Assembly (NCBI GenBank): GCA_022570795.1
Contig: JAKUDP010000006.1
Span: 868,001-932,000, forward strand
Length of the DNA: 64,000 bases
From: Sphaerulina vaccinii
Lineage: Eukaryota; Ascomycota; Dothideomycetes; Mycosphaerellales; Mycosphaerellaceae
Direction of reading: 5' to 3'
The position numbers and the translations under genes are program-made. How positions within the stretch are numbered: position 1 is the stretch's first letter; every line of letters starts with the position of its first letter. Under the pieces are notes generated by a model. That model worked only from the letters and a program-made list of their open reading frames with translations, was not told the DNA's origin and did no database searches. Positions 1 to 11,412 of the stretch are shown in pieces.

Positions 1-1049
1 TCAGCTGTAACAGGCTGACATGGGTACACTCGTTTGCCTTTTTTTAGCAGTCGATGGAGCCTCAGGATCAATCCTCGACGACGACCGCGAATCTTCGGCG
101 GATCAACGAATCTTCGCTCGCCATCGACAATGTCTTCCATCATTGGTGTTGTGTCACGACAGGAGTCTGACACGCGGTCGCAACCATCACCCATCGCAGA
201 CCCATACCCGCGCGCAGTAGCAACACCGCATCACCGGCACACACAGCTTTGAATGGGAGGGTAAGTCGATGGCGGAGGTTTGTCCGTAGTCTCGTTGGGC
301 AGGTACTGATTACTGCCTGTCGTCTGTTGCTTGAGTACTGTCGTGATGACCTTGTGTTGAGTTACCAAGCGTTGTGCCCTCGTGTGATAGGAAAGCCATG
401 GGGACGGCATGATGGAGTGCAGCTCAGATTTTGAAGTTGTTAACTTTTTCTGATGCTCGTCGTCGCCAAGGTTCGTCATCCACGGTACGACTCCTTGCTT
501 GTCTTGTATATGGACGCTTCGTAGGTCAGCATTGCCGTGAGCTACCAAAGGTCTTCACATGCCACGCGACTGCCTCCCACTTTACGAACATAATCTCTCG
601 AGCCAATCAAAAGCAGACTGCGCTAAGGCATGTCGCTCTTGGCATGAAACTGAGGACGAGGACATCATGTTGGCGACGGTGAGGTCGATGTCGAAGGAAG
701 TAGTCGCGGGTCGAGAAAAGGCTGTGGATAGATAGATCTCCGGATAGATCCGCGGCTAATGATAAGATCACAGCCCTCGCGCTTGCTCATCTAAGCATCG
801 CGTTCACCCAGGCTTCCGCTGTCCACGACGACATCTGCATCTTGTTTGTGGCGTTCCAGGACTTTCCATCAGCATTTTGGCGTTCACTTCATCGGCAAAA
901 GAGTTGTCTTCAGCATCAGGAGCACTTTCCCTCCCAGACCCCAAGGCGATTCCGCAGCCTCGCCATGATACCAACGACTTCCAACACATAAGATTCGCTC
1001 GCTCTCCGAGCATACTCAAGGACTGTGCTCTTCTAGGACATCAGCAACA
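1..1049. other. Intergenic region and ECM29 promoter
   Basis: No gene is supported here. Short open frames on both strands (the longest about 105 codons, minus strand 231-548) show no recognisable domain, signal peptide or splice pattern. The last 250 bases presumably hold the ECM29 promoter and leader. The left end could contain the 3' untranslated part of a gene outside the window, but nothing shows it. Confidence 0.5.
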
Positions 1050-4000
1050 ATGGCCACTACGGATGAGTCCCGCGAGCTCTCATTAGTCGGCAAGGTGGAA
1101 CTGAAGATAGCTCTTACCGACACAGACGCCAAACTCGAAGCCATTCTGAAGACTTATCTGGCACCGGTTCTCCTCAAGCTAGGCTCACCCCACGAAAGCG
1201 TACGCAAGAAGGTTATCAGCATCTGTCAACACGTCAACACACGGGTACAGCCAAAGTCAATACAGCTCCCGGTCGCAGCTCTCGTCAAGCAATTCAAGGA
1301 ACAAGAAAGTGCTCTCATTCGCCACTTTGATCTTCTCTACATTCAACAAGGTGTTGTGAGGCTGTCCAATGCCGAAAAGGCGGACCTGCTGCCAATCGTA
1401 GTGAGTGGCATTGCGAAGACTGGACAGCATGGGTCTCAGATCTTCTATCTGCTGCTGCGGATATTGCCATCGATTGTCATTCCTCCTCGAGGCACAAAGG
1501 AGGACCTGGAACTTCGAGCAAATCTGGCAGTCTCCGATGAGGATGCTGCATATCTCGCGTCTCATCTGGGTAAGCTGATCTTGTTCACGCCTCAGAAGGC
1601 AGCAGGAAATGCATCAGTGACTTGTCCTGGCTTGACAAGTGAGGACTACGCTTTTCTCAACGTTAATGGAAAGGATGAGTGGAACCCATCTGCAGGTGGA
1701 CTGAATCTGCTGCAAACGAAAACGCTCGGGGCGAAACTTCTCGCCAGTGGAATGTTCACCGATCAAGATCGTTTTCTTCCTGCCCTCTATGCTTCCGCTG
1801 ATCCAGCTTCCCCAATCAGTGATGTTGGTGACGACATTCTGAAACGCGCCCTACCTGCCACCGACCTGGAAGATGAAAAATTGATCAACTATCTCTACGA
1901 TCTGTACTTCGGTCACGGTACTGCGCCTCGAGTGAGACCACCACTCCGCATCAAGATCCTCAACCTGTTCGCCAAGTCCACGAAAAGCACGACTTTCGAC
2001 AACCGGATCACGAGGCTCGTGGATGATGGTATCTCTACTACGCAAGATGGTGAAGACATTGTGATGTCAAACGGACCAGCCCAGAACACCAACATCAGCA
2101 GAGAAACGCTCAAGCTCAGAGCAGCCATCTTCAGCTATATCAACTTCGTTGCTCGATTTGGCGACAAGGCGACTCTGCAAGCTATTGCCACACGAGTTGT
2201 TACCAAGCTGCGAGACTTTGTGGAGAACCAAGGTTGGCCAAAGATCGGACCTAGCGAAGACTTGACTTCGCGAGCATACGCATACGAGGTCATTGGACTT
2301 CTAGCTAAAGCAGGTCCAAAGAGTCTTCTAGTAGAAAGTGATCATGTCTCGCTAGACTTATTGAGATGGCTCTTCGACTCTCTTGCACGAGACTCGTCTG
2401 GCAACTCAATCACCGTCAGCATCGAAGAATCATTATCGACTATCCTCGGTGGTATGGGCCGCTTCACGTTAGAACGACATGAACAGCAGGTCCTGGAGGA
2501 GCTTCTGATCGATCAGATGGCTCTATCAGCTGGCCTCAAAGCCAACTCGCGACTTCGCAGCACTCGCTACGTCGCCGTGAGATACGCCAATCGTTGCTTG
2601 CCGTACTCTTCAGTCAAGGCGCGATGGGTGGACGTACTTGCAGCTGGAGCAGTCTCTGATCGACCAGAAGTTCGAGAGGAAGGAGAACGAGGTCTCAGTC
2701 CGTACTGGTATCGCATGCTGAACGGCACGAGTGAAGGCGCGGACGCCGTGGAGATCACATTTCCAACATTCCACGCAGTGGTGGAAGAATTCTTCCTCGT
2801 CCAGACCAAGATCATGAGCGATGATGCAGCAACCATCACACGAAGATCGAAAGACCTTCATGAGTCCTCTTTTGCAGTTATGACAGCTTTCCTGCGTCGG
2901 ATCCTTGTTCAGCAGGCTCTTGAGGCAGGGAAGGTGCCGCTCAACCTCGATAGCGAGTGGGAACGACGGCTGGACGCCATGACCGGATCAGATCTTCCGG
3001 CAAGACAAGCTACAAAGGCTTACATATTGAACCTCAACACAGAGTCGGCACACGCAGTAGACATACTGCTATGTGCCTTGTTCGAATGTGTTACACTCAA
3101 GGTAGCTTCAGGCGAACAGGCTCGTCTTGTGGAGTTCCTGGCGCTCAGTCCTGATACACTGATCGAGAAGCATGTCGAACGAGGTGTGGCCCTTCTGCCG
3201 GTCATTAAGTCGAACAACCACATCCGACGCATGGCAGCGGCTCAAGGATTTGGCATTCTGGCTTCTCACAAGAAGTCAGTATCAGATCCAGCTATAAAAG
3301 ATCTGCTTGAGACCGCAGAGTCGTGGGAGACGGCTGTGGGCACCAGCCTGAGTTCTGTACACGGCGCTCTCGTAGGACTGAGCTTCTACTACAGTAGACT
3401 GACCTACCGTGGTCGACCAGTAGCAGACCTGACGGGCTACAAAGAGTTCCTGAAGACACTATTCGGCATATTTACCAACGCACGAGACGATCTTCTTCAG
3501 GAAGCTGCGTTCGTTGCCATAGGACAACTGTGCATGTTCGGTTGTTTGACACTGGATCTCATCGAGCAGCACTCAACCTTGCGCAAAGTATCTGACAAGC
3601 TATACACAAAAGCCAAAGATGGCAACGAGCCTGCCATTCTCTGTCTTGGCCAATTATCAATGGTCCTAATAGAAGACAGTGAGGAGCTTCAGCACATCCT
3701 CGACAATCTACATAAACTTCACGAGGTGCGGCAGTCTGAAGTGCATTTCACAGTGGGCGAGGCTCTTACCTACTTGGCAAGTGGGTGGCAGTCTACTGCT
3801 CTGGCAACGAAGCTCGACGTAGACGTTGTACCAGCCCCACAACTAGGACAACCCCGCAAGACTACTCTTCGCAAGCTTGTGGACAGGGTGCTCGCTGACT
3901 GTGCTAACACGAAGCCGGCTTTGAAGAAGGCCGCTGTTATGTGGCTCCTGTGCTTGGTGCAGTTCTGTGGCGAGCAGCTACAAGACCGGCTGTCTGAGTG

Positions 4001-6687
4001 TCAGGCTGCGTTCAGGAGATGTCTCTCTGATCGTGATGAGCTCGTTCAGGAGAGCGCTTCGAGAGGCCTGGGCTTGGTGTACGAGAAGGGCGACCGAGGC
4101 CTCAAGGATGATCTCGTGCGAGAATTGGTGTCATCTTTCTCATCAGATAAGCAACAACTTGCCGGCAACGTTTCTGCTGACACGCAGCTGTTCGAGCCTG
4201 GACAACTGCCCACAGGCGATGGCTCGGTATCCACGTACAAGGACATCATGAGTCTCGCGTCTGAAGTGGGAGACTCCAGCTTGGTCTACAAGTTTATGTC
4301 AATGGCATCGTCTAACGCCATCTGGTCGAGCAGAGCTGCATTTGGACGATTCGGCCTCAGTAGAGTCTTGTCTGACTCTAGTGTTGACGGGTACCTTGCC
4401 AACAATCCTAAGCTGTACCCAAAGCTCTTCCGATATCGATTCGACCCGAATGGCGGCGTGCAGCGTTCGATGAACGACATTTGGACCGCCCTCGTCCCAG
4501 ACTCTGCTGCGACAATCGACAAGCATTTCGAAGCCATCATGGATGATCTGCTTGCTAGCATTCTAGGCAAGGAGTGGCGAGTGCGACAGGCGTGCTGTGC
4601 TGCGATTGCCGACCTAGTTCAAGGCAGATCTCTGGAGAAGTACGAGAAGTATCTCGAACAGATCTGGACGCAATGCTTCAAAGTGCTAGACGACATCAAG
4701 GAGTCTGTTCGCGCAGCGGCCGCATCTCTGGCACGAACACTGACCGGTGTGCTGACCAGAGCGCTCGAGGCTGATCACAGCTCAACGAAGAATGCATCGG
4801 CCATGCTCAAGCACGTCTTGCCTTTCTTGCTCTCACCGTCAGGCATGGAGTCAAGTGCCAAGGATACCCAGACCTTCTCGGTGGTCACTCTGCTCGAGAT
4901 CATCAAAAAGGCTAATGGAGCTACGTTACGGCCTTTCATTCCGGAACTTGTGGAGAGACTGATCGGACTACTCAGTTCTCTTGAGCCAGAAGCTGTGAAC
5001 TACGTGCATATGAATGCTTCGAAGTACAATCTCACTGAGCAGAAGATTGACGATATGCGATTGTCCAGTGTACGCAGCAGTCCTTTGATGGAAGCCATTG
5101 AGAGATGCCTGGATCTACTGGATGACGACACGATGCAGCAATTGCAGCCCAAGCTTGAGAGCGCGATGAAGAATGCTGTTGGACTTCCTTCCAAGGTGGG
5201 CGCCAGCCGGGTGCTCGTTTCTCTTGCCACGCGGCGTATGTTGCTTTTCCGGCCTTACGCTGATGAGACCCTCAAACTGCTCGAGCGGCTTGTGATTGAT
5301 CGAAACGACACAGTGTCGAGCTCTTACGCAGCCGCTGCTGGCTACGTTGTACGTGGCGCATCAGAAAAGCAGACCTTTCGTTACATCACCTTTGCCAGGA
5401 AGCTATACTTTGAGTCAGAAGGTGACCGAGAGTCAGTCACTCCACGGCGGAGTATTACTGCGGGAGAGCTGATGTTTGCATTCGCAAAGAACGCCAGTGA
5501 CAAGTTCAACACCTTTGCAACTTCGGCTCTGCCATTCGTCTATGTTGGCAAGCACGATTCTAATGAGCAGGTTCAAGAGCACTTCAAGGAGACCTGGGAG
5601 GAGGCTGCGGGCGGGTCGCGCGCGGTGCAGCTGTATCTGAAGGAGATTCTGGAACTGTGCACCACTCACCTGGATTCACCGCAATGGACCTTGAAGCATA
5701 CCGCAGCACGCACCGTGGCCGAGGCTACGAAGGCTGCATGTACTGGCGAGACCCAGCTTTCAGCAGCCACAGGCGCTGCACTGTGGCCAGCCATCGAGAA
5801 GGCTCTGTCCGGCAAGACCTGGGATGGCAAGGAGGAGGTCCTGACGGCATTCGCCAAGTTCGTGGAGTCTGCCAAGTCATACTATACAGAGCAAAAGACA
5901 GTGCGTGACACGATTGTAAAGGTATGTTGGCTCCATATAAGCCTCTTAGGCATGTCTACAGGCCTCTCGCTAATGAATGAGTATGATAGATTGCGATCAG
6001 AGAAGCCAAACGACAGAATACAGCATATCGACAACATTCGATAGGCGCACTCGCCCGTATTGCGCTGGCACGGACCGATGTCGACATGAGTGACGCGGTT
6101 TTGGCCGCTGTCGATCCGGTACTAAAGGAAAGCCCGGACGAAGATGCCATGGAGATCGATGGTAAAGATGACAGCCGCAAAGCAGATGATATGTAAGTGC
6201 ATGCAAGCCATCCTCGTGGTATCCATCTGGCTGACTCCCATCAAGCAGAGACACAACTGTTGCAGCAGCCATCGAAGCCCTTTTCGCTTCAATCAATCCT
6301 GAAATACTAGATGGCGCTGCAATCACTCGCAACACATGTCGGGCCCTACACGAGGTGGCTGCCGCCAAGATAGCCACGAGCGCACGCACTCTCCGCAGCA
6401 CTTTCGAAGGCCTCCAGAGTGTGTTCGATCGCATACGAACTCAGGAGCGGAAAGTCGAGCTGGACTCGGTGGCCGTCAAGGACTTGAAGGCCTTATTATT
6501 CGGCCCGCCAATTTCAATTCAGTCTGTTCGGCTATTGAGAGCGCAAGCGGTGCTCGCGGCGGTGACGTGCTCGCACGATCTGACGAAGGAGCTGGAGGGC
6601 GATGTTCGCGCCTCGATGGCTGAGGAACCATCATCGGAGGTGCGCCAAGTTCTAGAATCAGTGGTTCAAGGCTGTAAAGCGCCATGA
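1050..6687 (+). CDS. ecm29: Proteasome-associated HEAT-repeat protein ECM29
   Basis: Ecm29 family: a very large HEAT-repeat adaptor that clamps the 20S core to the 19S cap of the 26S proteasome and helps quality control and localisation of proteasomes. The N-terminus (residues about 14-45, VELKIALTDTDAKL...YLAPVLLKL) followed by VISICQHVNTRVQPKSIQLP is the diagnostic Ecm29 start. The rest is helical repeats. I read three exons: 1050-5921, 5990-6192 and 6249-6687, with introns 5922-5989 (GTATGT...TAG) and 6193-6248 (GTAAGT...CAG, branch CTGAC). They sum to 1,838 codons (1,837 aa), close to yeast Ecm29. The short third exon carries the conserved C-terminal end. The first exon alone reads on into intron 1 and would give a false C-terminus. 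No frameshift over 5.5 kb. Confidence 0.95.
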
Positions 6688-8264
6688 GGCGGCCTTGTAC
6701 AACTGCTCACATGGCAGCACGTGGGCAGGTGTTGCCGAAGCTAGAATTCAGCCTCTCTGCAGCCATCCGTAGACTAGGACAGCACTCGCAAGTGTATTTG
6801 AGTAGCTAGTATAGACTGAGACAAGCTGCATGTGTCAACAGTCGTTCCTACGGACCTGAGTGACGAAATCCGATGACTGTCCTGCGAGTAGTAGAGGACT
6901 GTTGTAAAGATGACAAGAGTAGGTATGCTGTAGAAGTGAGGTGCAAAGTCAGCATTGGCGCTGTTTGTCAGCCTTCCGACATGCCGATGCATGCCGATGC
7001 TCTGGCCGAATCTCTCCAATCTTCAGACCCTTTCAATACACTCCTCCGAAACTCATATGTGCCCTATGCTAATATGAAACCCGTGACGCCATTGCGCTTT
7101 TCTTTGGGACCTTCGGGGACCACGATGATCACGACCACCACGTGGCGCGACTGCCGAAAGCTGAGGATCCTTCTTCAGCACCAAGTCGTTCGTTCGTTTA
7201 GTTGCATTCCCCATCTTCGGACCACCTCCTATTGGCGCATATTGGCACTGGAGCCACTTCGTAAACTAGACGGCGGACCTGCGTCCTTTCGCAGGAGGAT
7301 GACCCTGGGCAGAGCACGAGGACATTCATCGACACCGGCATCGTGCCACCAAGAATCTTTCGGACCAGCATCTAGAAGGCCCTCAGTTCCACATGTGCAA
7401 GCACGACGAAGTTCAGACAAAGCACCGCTCCAAGGCCTCATGTGGCCGAGGGACCCTAAGACCAGATAGGTGCTAGCGGTTAGTTCCAACGCCTCTGAAG
7501 GCATTGACCTTGCAGGCTCAGCATGCTTGCTGCATTTACGTGGCTATACTTCTGTGCACCCCATTCGCTTACGACTGGTTCACGACACGAGCTAACAATT
7601 CGCGAGCTTCTTGCATCATGAAATCCACAATCTCACCGCGGCAGCTAGACGAACAAGCAAACAGCCCGCCACCAATCACTCCTTCTGCCCTACGACCTGG
7701 TTAACAGCTCCACTCGGCCTCGACACAACGTGGAAGCATGTGGCAGCCACTACACTCGCCTACGTTGTTATTAGCCTCACATGTCAAGCCACGCGATGAT
7801 AGCATGGCTCTTTCGGGGATCACTTCACTTGTTGACAAAGTGCTTACGCTTCAAAATGATCGCTTCAGAAGATGGGGGCAGCGCACGACATCTTTTCCTG
7901 ATTGTGGCTGCAGTTCTCCACGACCCACGCGCTTGGGCGCCGAGAAGGTGGACTGTGCCCGGCTGTACCTCTGCTACTGACGCTCATTGTGGGTGGTGCT
8001 CTGCTTGTACAGCGTTGCGATTCGGTTTGAGTTCATATAAAAGCAGAGAGCGCTAGCATTGACGAGTCGAACCACCACCAAACTCACGGTATCGATGTAC
8101 ACGCTGTGACACTGGCTTTTCAGGGATCTTCGTGCAGGTCACACTCATTCTTACTTTGAAGGACAACAGTTGGCGTTCAATCATTGGCCTTCGCGTCGGT
8201 TACATTGACCACAATCCCTCGAGACGTTACCATCGGTCGATCCCGCACATTCAAACCTGGCAAC
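6688..8264. other. Intergenic region upstream of the Zn2Cys6 gene
   Basis: About 1.6 kb without a supported gene. A 198-codon plus-strand frame at 6873-7469 has no domain, an odd composition and no splice context, so I do not call it. The right end holds the promoter and leader of the regulator at 8265, with a tiny upstream ORF (ATG at 8096, 4 codons). Confidence 0.5.
8036..8041 (+). promoter_or_regulatory. TATA box of the Zn2Cys6 regulator gene
   Basis: TATAAA in the context TTCATATAAAAGC, about 225 bp before the ATG at 8265. Position and strand fit a core promoter for that gene. This is inferred from sequence only. Confidence 0.4.
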
Positions 8265-10585
8265 ATGCAAGACAATAGCCATCAAGGAGGGTCTGGTTCT
8301 TCTAAGCATAAACGCAGTCAACTACCAGCTCTGGCTCCTCGCAAAGAAAAGTCGTCGTCTGCACGCGACCGACCATCTGGATCTACACCGTCGTCTTCGG
8401 GTCGAGGTCCTCGCCTGTCACACCGGTCTCGAGCAGGCTGCTGGACTTGTCGAGGCAGGAAGGTATCAAGCTCATCAAGTGTATCGATGAAGACAATTGC
8501 TGACCCTCGTCCATAGGTCAAATGTGACGAGAGTCGTAAGTATCGGACAATGATTTCCGAACGCTCAGAAGACTAGCAAGGTTCCCTGGGAACACTGTGT
8601 TCGAAGCAGAACTCAGCTGGTCTTGCTTCGTTCGAACAGTTGCTAACCATGTATTCCTCCTTCCAGATCCGCGATGTGGACCATGCACGAGGCTGAACCG
8701 CGAATGTGACTGGGATCATAGGTGGAACTTCAGCGATTCGACAAACACTACTAAAACAAAATTCAGCAATGTCAATACAGAAGGCAATGCGGTGTGGGAT
8801 CCTTCTGCACAGAGACAAAGCACCAGCCCCACCTCTATCGATCTCCAAGATGGTCTGCCCGAGTTTCCAGTCCTTACCTCGGACGAGGATCGCGAGAGAA
8901 AGGCAGCAGTGCACAAGCCGGGCACATTCGGTGTCGTGGTCACGCCGGAAAGCTTCCATAACCTGCCGGAATATGCAACTTCGGTGCACTCATTCTCATT
9001 CAGCAGCAGGCGAACCAGCGCTCGCTCATCGCGAGGTGGGTATGGCAGCCCACGACCGACAATGAGTAGATCGACCACTCTGCCGCCTGATGCCAACACC
9101 GTCATTCTGGACAAATTTGAGGATGTCTCACCTTCGGTCATGGGCCCACTTTCGTTGTCGGTAACTGGCCGTAGTGATGATTTTCCTGAGAGCATGCATC
9201 GGCTTTCGATCACATCGGCACCCTACTCGCCTACTGCGATAGCAGCACCGGTCACTCCTACAGTACGACAGGACGACTACCTGCAGCAGCATTTTCGGCA
9301 GTACATTGTATCAAGGCTCGTACATCCACAGTCAGTCTTGATGCCTGGAGTTATATCGCAAGGTTCGACGAGAGATGTCCTTGAGCGTGAAGCTACACGA
9401 TTCCCGCCTCTATACCATGCGATATGCGCCATAAGCGCGCTCAATCTCGCATACAATGGTCAATCGTCGCTAGAAGAGGCAATGCAACATTATCATCAGG
9501 CTCTTGCGGCTTCTACAACGACTAGCACCGCCAACGACTTGCTGTCTGATGGAGTGTTCTTCAGGCACTATCTACTCTTCTTGTATGATATGTGCATACC
9601 TACACAGTCTGAAGATGGTGGAGCCGACATGTCCGCAGAGCATCTGGATCATCTAAAACGTATCGCAGTCCAAAGGCATCATAAAAGTCAGGGCCGGGAA
9701 CCATATGCATACACTCTTTGGGCAATCTGCCATCTCGATATGTACGCATGTCTGATGGGAAGCGGCACTTGCGAATTCGTGCAAACTATCATGCAAAACA
9801 ATATGCTTCCCTCTCTTGAACAGCAGGTGCCATGTCTGACCGCAGTACAGACGCCGGGAGCCGGAGCTTTCATGCCACATGAAGTTCAAGTCTTTCCAGC
9901 GATACTTCGCCTGCACGAAGGTGTGGTTCTCCGCGCTGCAAAGATCGCTCAGACAGCCCAGACCTTTCGAGCTCAAGTCTCGAATCGTGAACTGAAGCCA
10001 GTTTCTCCGGGAAGATATGCCCAATGGGCGGCCGCGACAGCCCAAGCACAAAACGAACTCCACAACTTCTGGCAGCTAGCCATACCAACATACCTTGCTT
10101 CTCAATCTCCGCAGAGCACTGCAGGACTTCCGGACCGTGCGAGATCAGTATTCGAAAGTGCGATTCTGTTGTACCACGCTACAACGATATACTCCCGAAC
10201 CAGCATGTTTCCAGGTCAACGAAGAATCCCAATCGCGAATCAGCTCGAGCTCGCAACAGATACAGAACGTCGTGTGACAATCATACTTGCTCTAGCCGCA
10301 CAGCAGGTCGAACAAGGCTATCTGGATAGACGAAATACAGTGTTTGCTATCTTCATCGCCGGCGTTGCGAGCATGAAGGCTGATTCGAAAAGTCAAGCTA
10401 TCAACCTGATTCGAACTTTCGAAGGACATGGCATTGGCCAGAATACCTATCGTACGAGACAGCTCCTCTTGGCGGTCTGCGAGGAGCAGAGACGTATCGC
10501 CAATGCTGGCGGCAGGATGGAAGATGTGGAGTGGCTAGCCATCGCCACAGATAGAGGGCTGGGGGTGGCTAATTGTGGGCTGTGA
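8265..10585 (+). CDS. Zn2Cys6 fungal transcription factor
   Basis: A Gal4-type binuclear zinc cluster regulator, expected to be nuclear. Splicing 8265-8462, 8517-8535 and 8667-10585 (introns 8463-8516 and 8536-8666) rebuilds a perfect C59-x2-C62-x6-C69-x6-C76-x2-C79-x6-C86 cluster (CWTCRGRKVKCDESHPRCGPC...). The 19-nt micro-exon 2 supplies the third cysteine. Total 711 aa. A low-complexity Ser/Pro linker follows, then a helical fungal-specific trans domain from about residue 300 (YHAICAISALNLAYNG, then ...QQVEQGYLDRRNTVFAIFIAGVASM). The frame is open further upstream, but 8265 is the first real ATG in it (8184 is TTG). The target genes cannot be deduced. The C-terminal domain resembles the Fungal_trans_2/DUF3468 type. 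Confidence 0.88.
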
Positions 10586-11412
10586 GCCTGAAGACGGTCC
10601 CACAACGGAGCACTATGGGTAGTGGATCGCAGTAGTCAGGCTGCCCTGCATGTTCACCTGCGCATGCGCGCTATAGATGAAACATCAACATAATTCGCCA
10701 ACTCGGCAGATGAGCTCGAGGATCATACACGGTAGTACTTGCAATCGATCCCTACCGTTGACACACGAGCGTCGTTCAGGTCGTATCCCAACACCCTCCG
10801 GCGTGAGCACGGTATGAGTGGACCCTCGCTAGCGGAGCGAAGAGCCTCACTTTCGGGCTGGTTGACCCACATCGAATATATACATCTTCTTCTGCACGTC
10901 AAGGAAGATCCACTTCCACAAGAGGGTTTACCGTTCCTGCCATGATGGACAAACTCCACTTGCACAGCGACCAGAGTTCGCTTTCATGCCGGCAGTGCGA
11001 GATGCAACCGGACGAGATACCCACGGGCACGTTGGACTCGTTACGTCGCCTCCATGCCCGAAGTATCCACTTCCACGAGAGCGTTATGTAGACGGCCAAC
11101 ATCCGGGTCCGACTATATGGCGGCGATGCTCGGGCAGAGTGATCGATGTGTCTCGGTATTCGGGTTCCGCGTGTTACTTGTCCTCTCATCATTGCCCGCA
11201 TGGCGCTGAAGTATGGGTCTGACTTTCTGCAGATGCTGTGCGTGTAGTAGTAGTTGATGTGGAGATGGTCGACTGGTCAGTGGTCGTGTCTCGCATAACC
11301 GGCGTGAGAGCGAAGTCTGGTTCTTTGAGCATTTCCGCAGTCTGCTCTTCAAGTCATCACATTTTCATCAATGCATAGTACTACCAAGTGTATACAAGGG
11401 CCAAGCAATGCA
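10586..11412. other. Intergenic region between convergent genes
   Basis: 3' flanks of the Zn2Cys6 gene (+) and of brn1 (-). No supported gene. It contains two related segments about 157 bp apart, at 10907-10930 and 11064-11088, both built on TCCACTTCCAC(A/G)AGAG(G/C)GTT. This may be a decayed local duplication. Confidence 0.4.

Noticed and set aside
6873..7469. 198-codon plus-strand open frame upstream of the Zn2Cys6 gene
   Set aside because: No domain, signal peptide or repeat; composition shifts along its length; no splice or promoter context. Probably chance.
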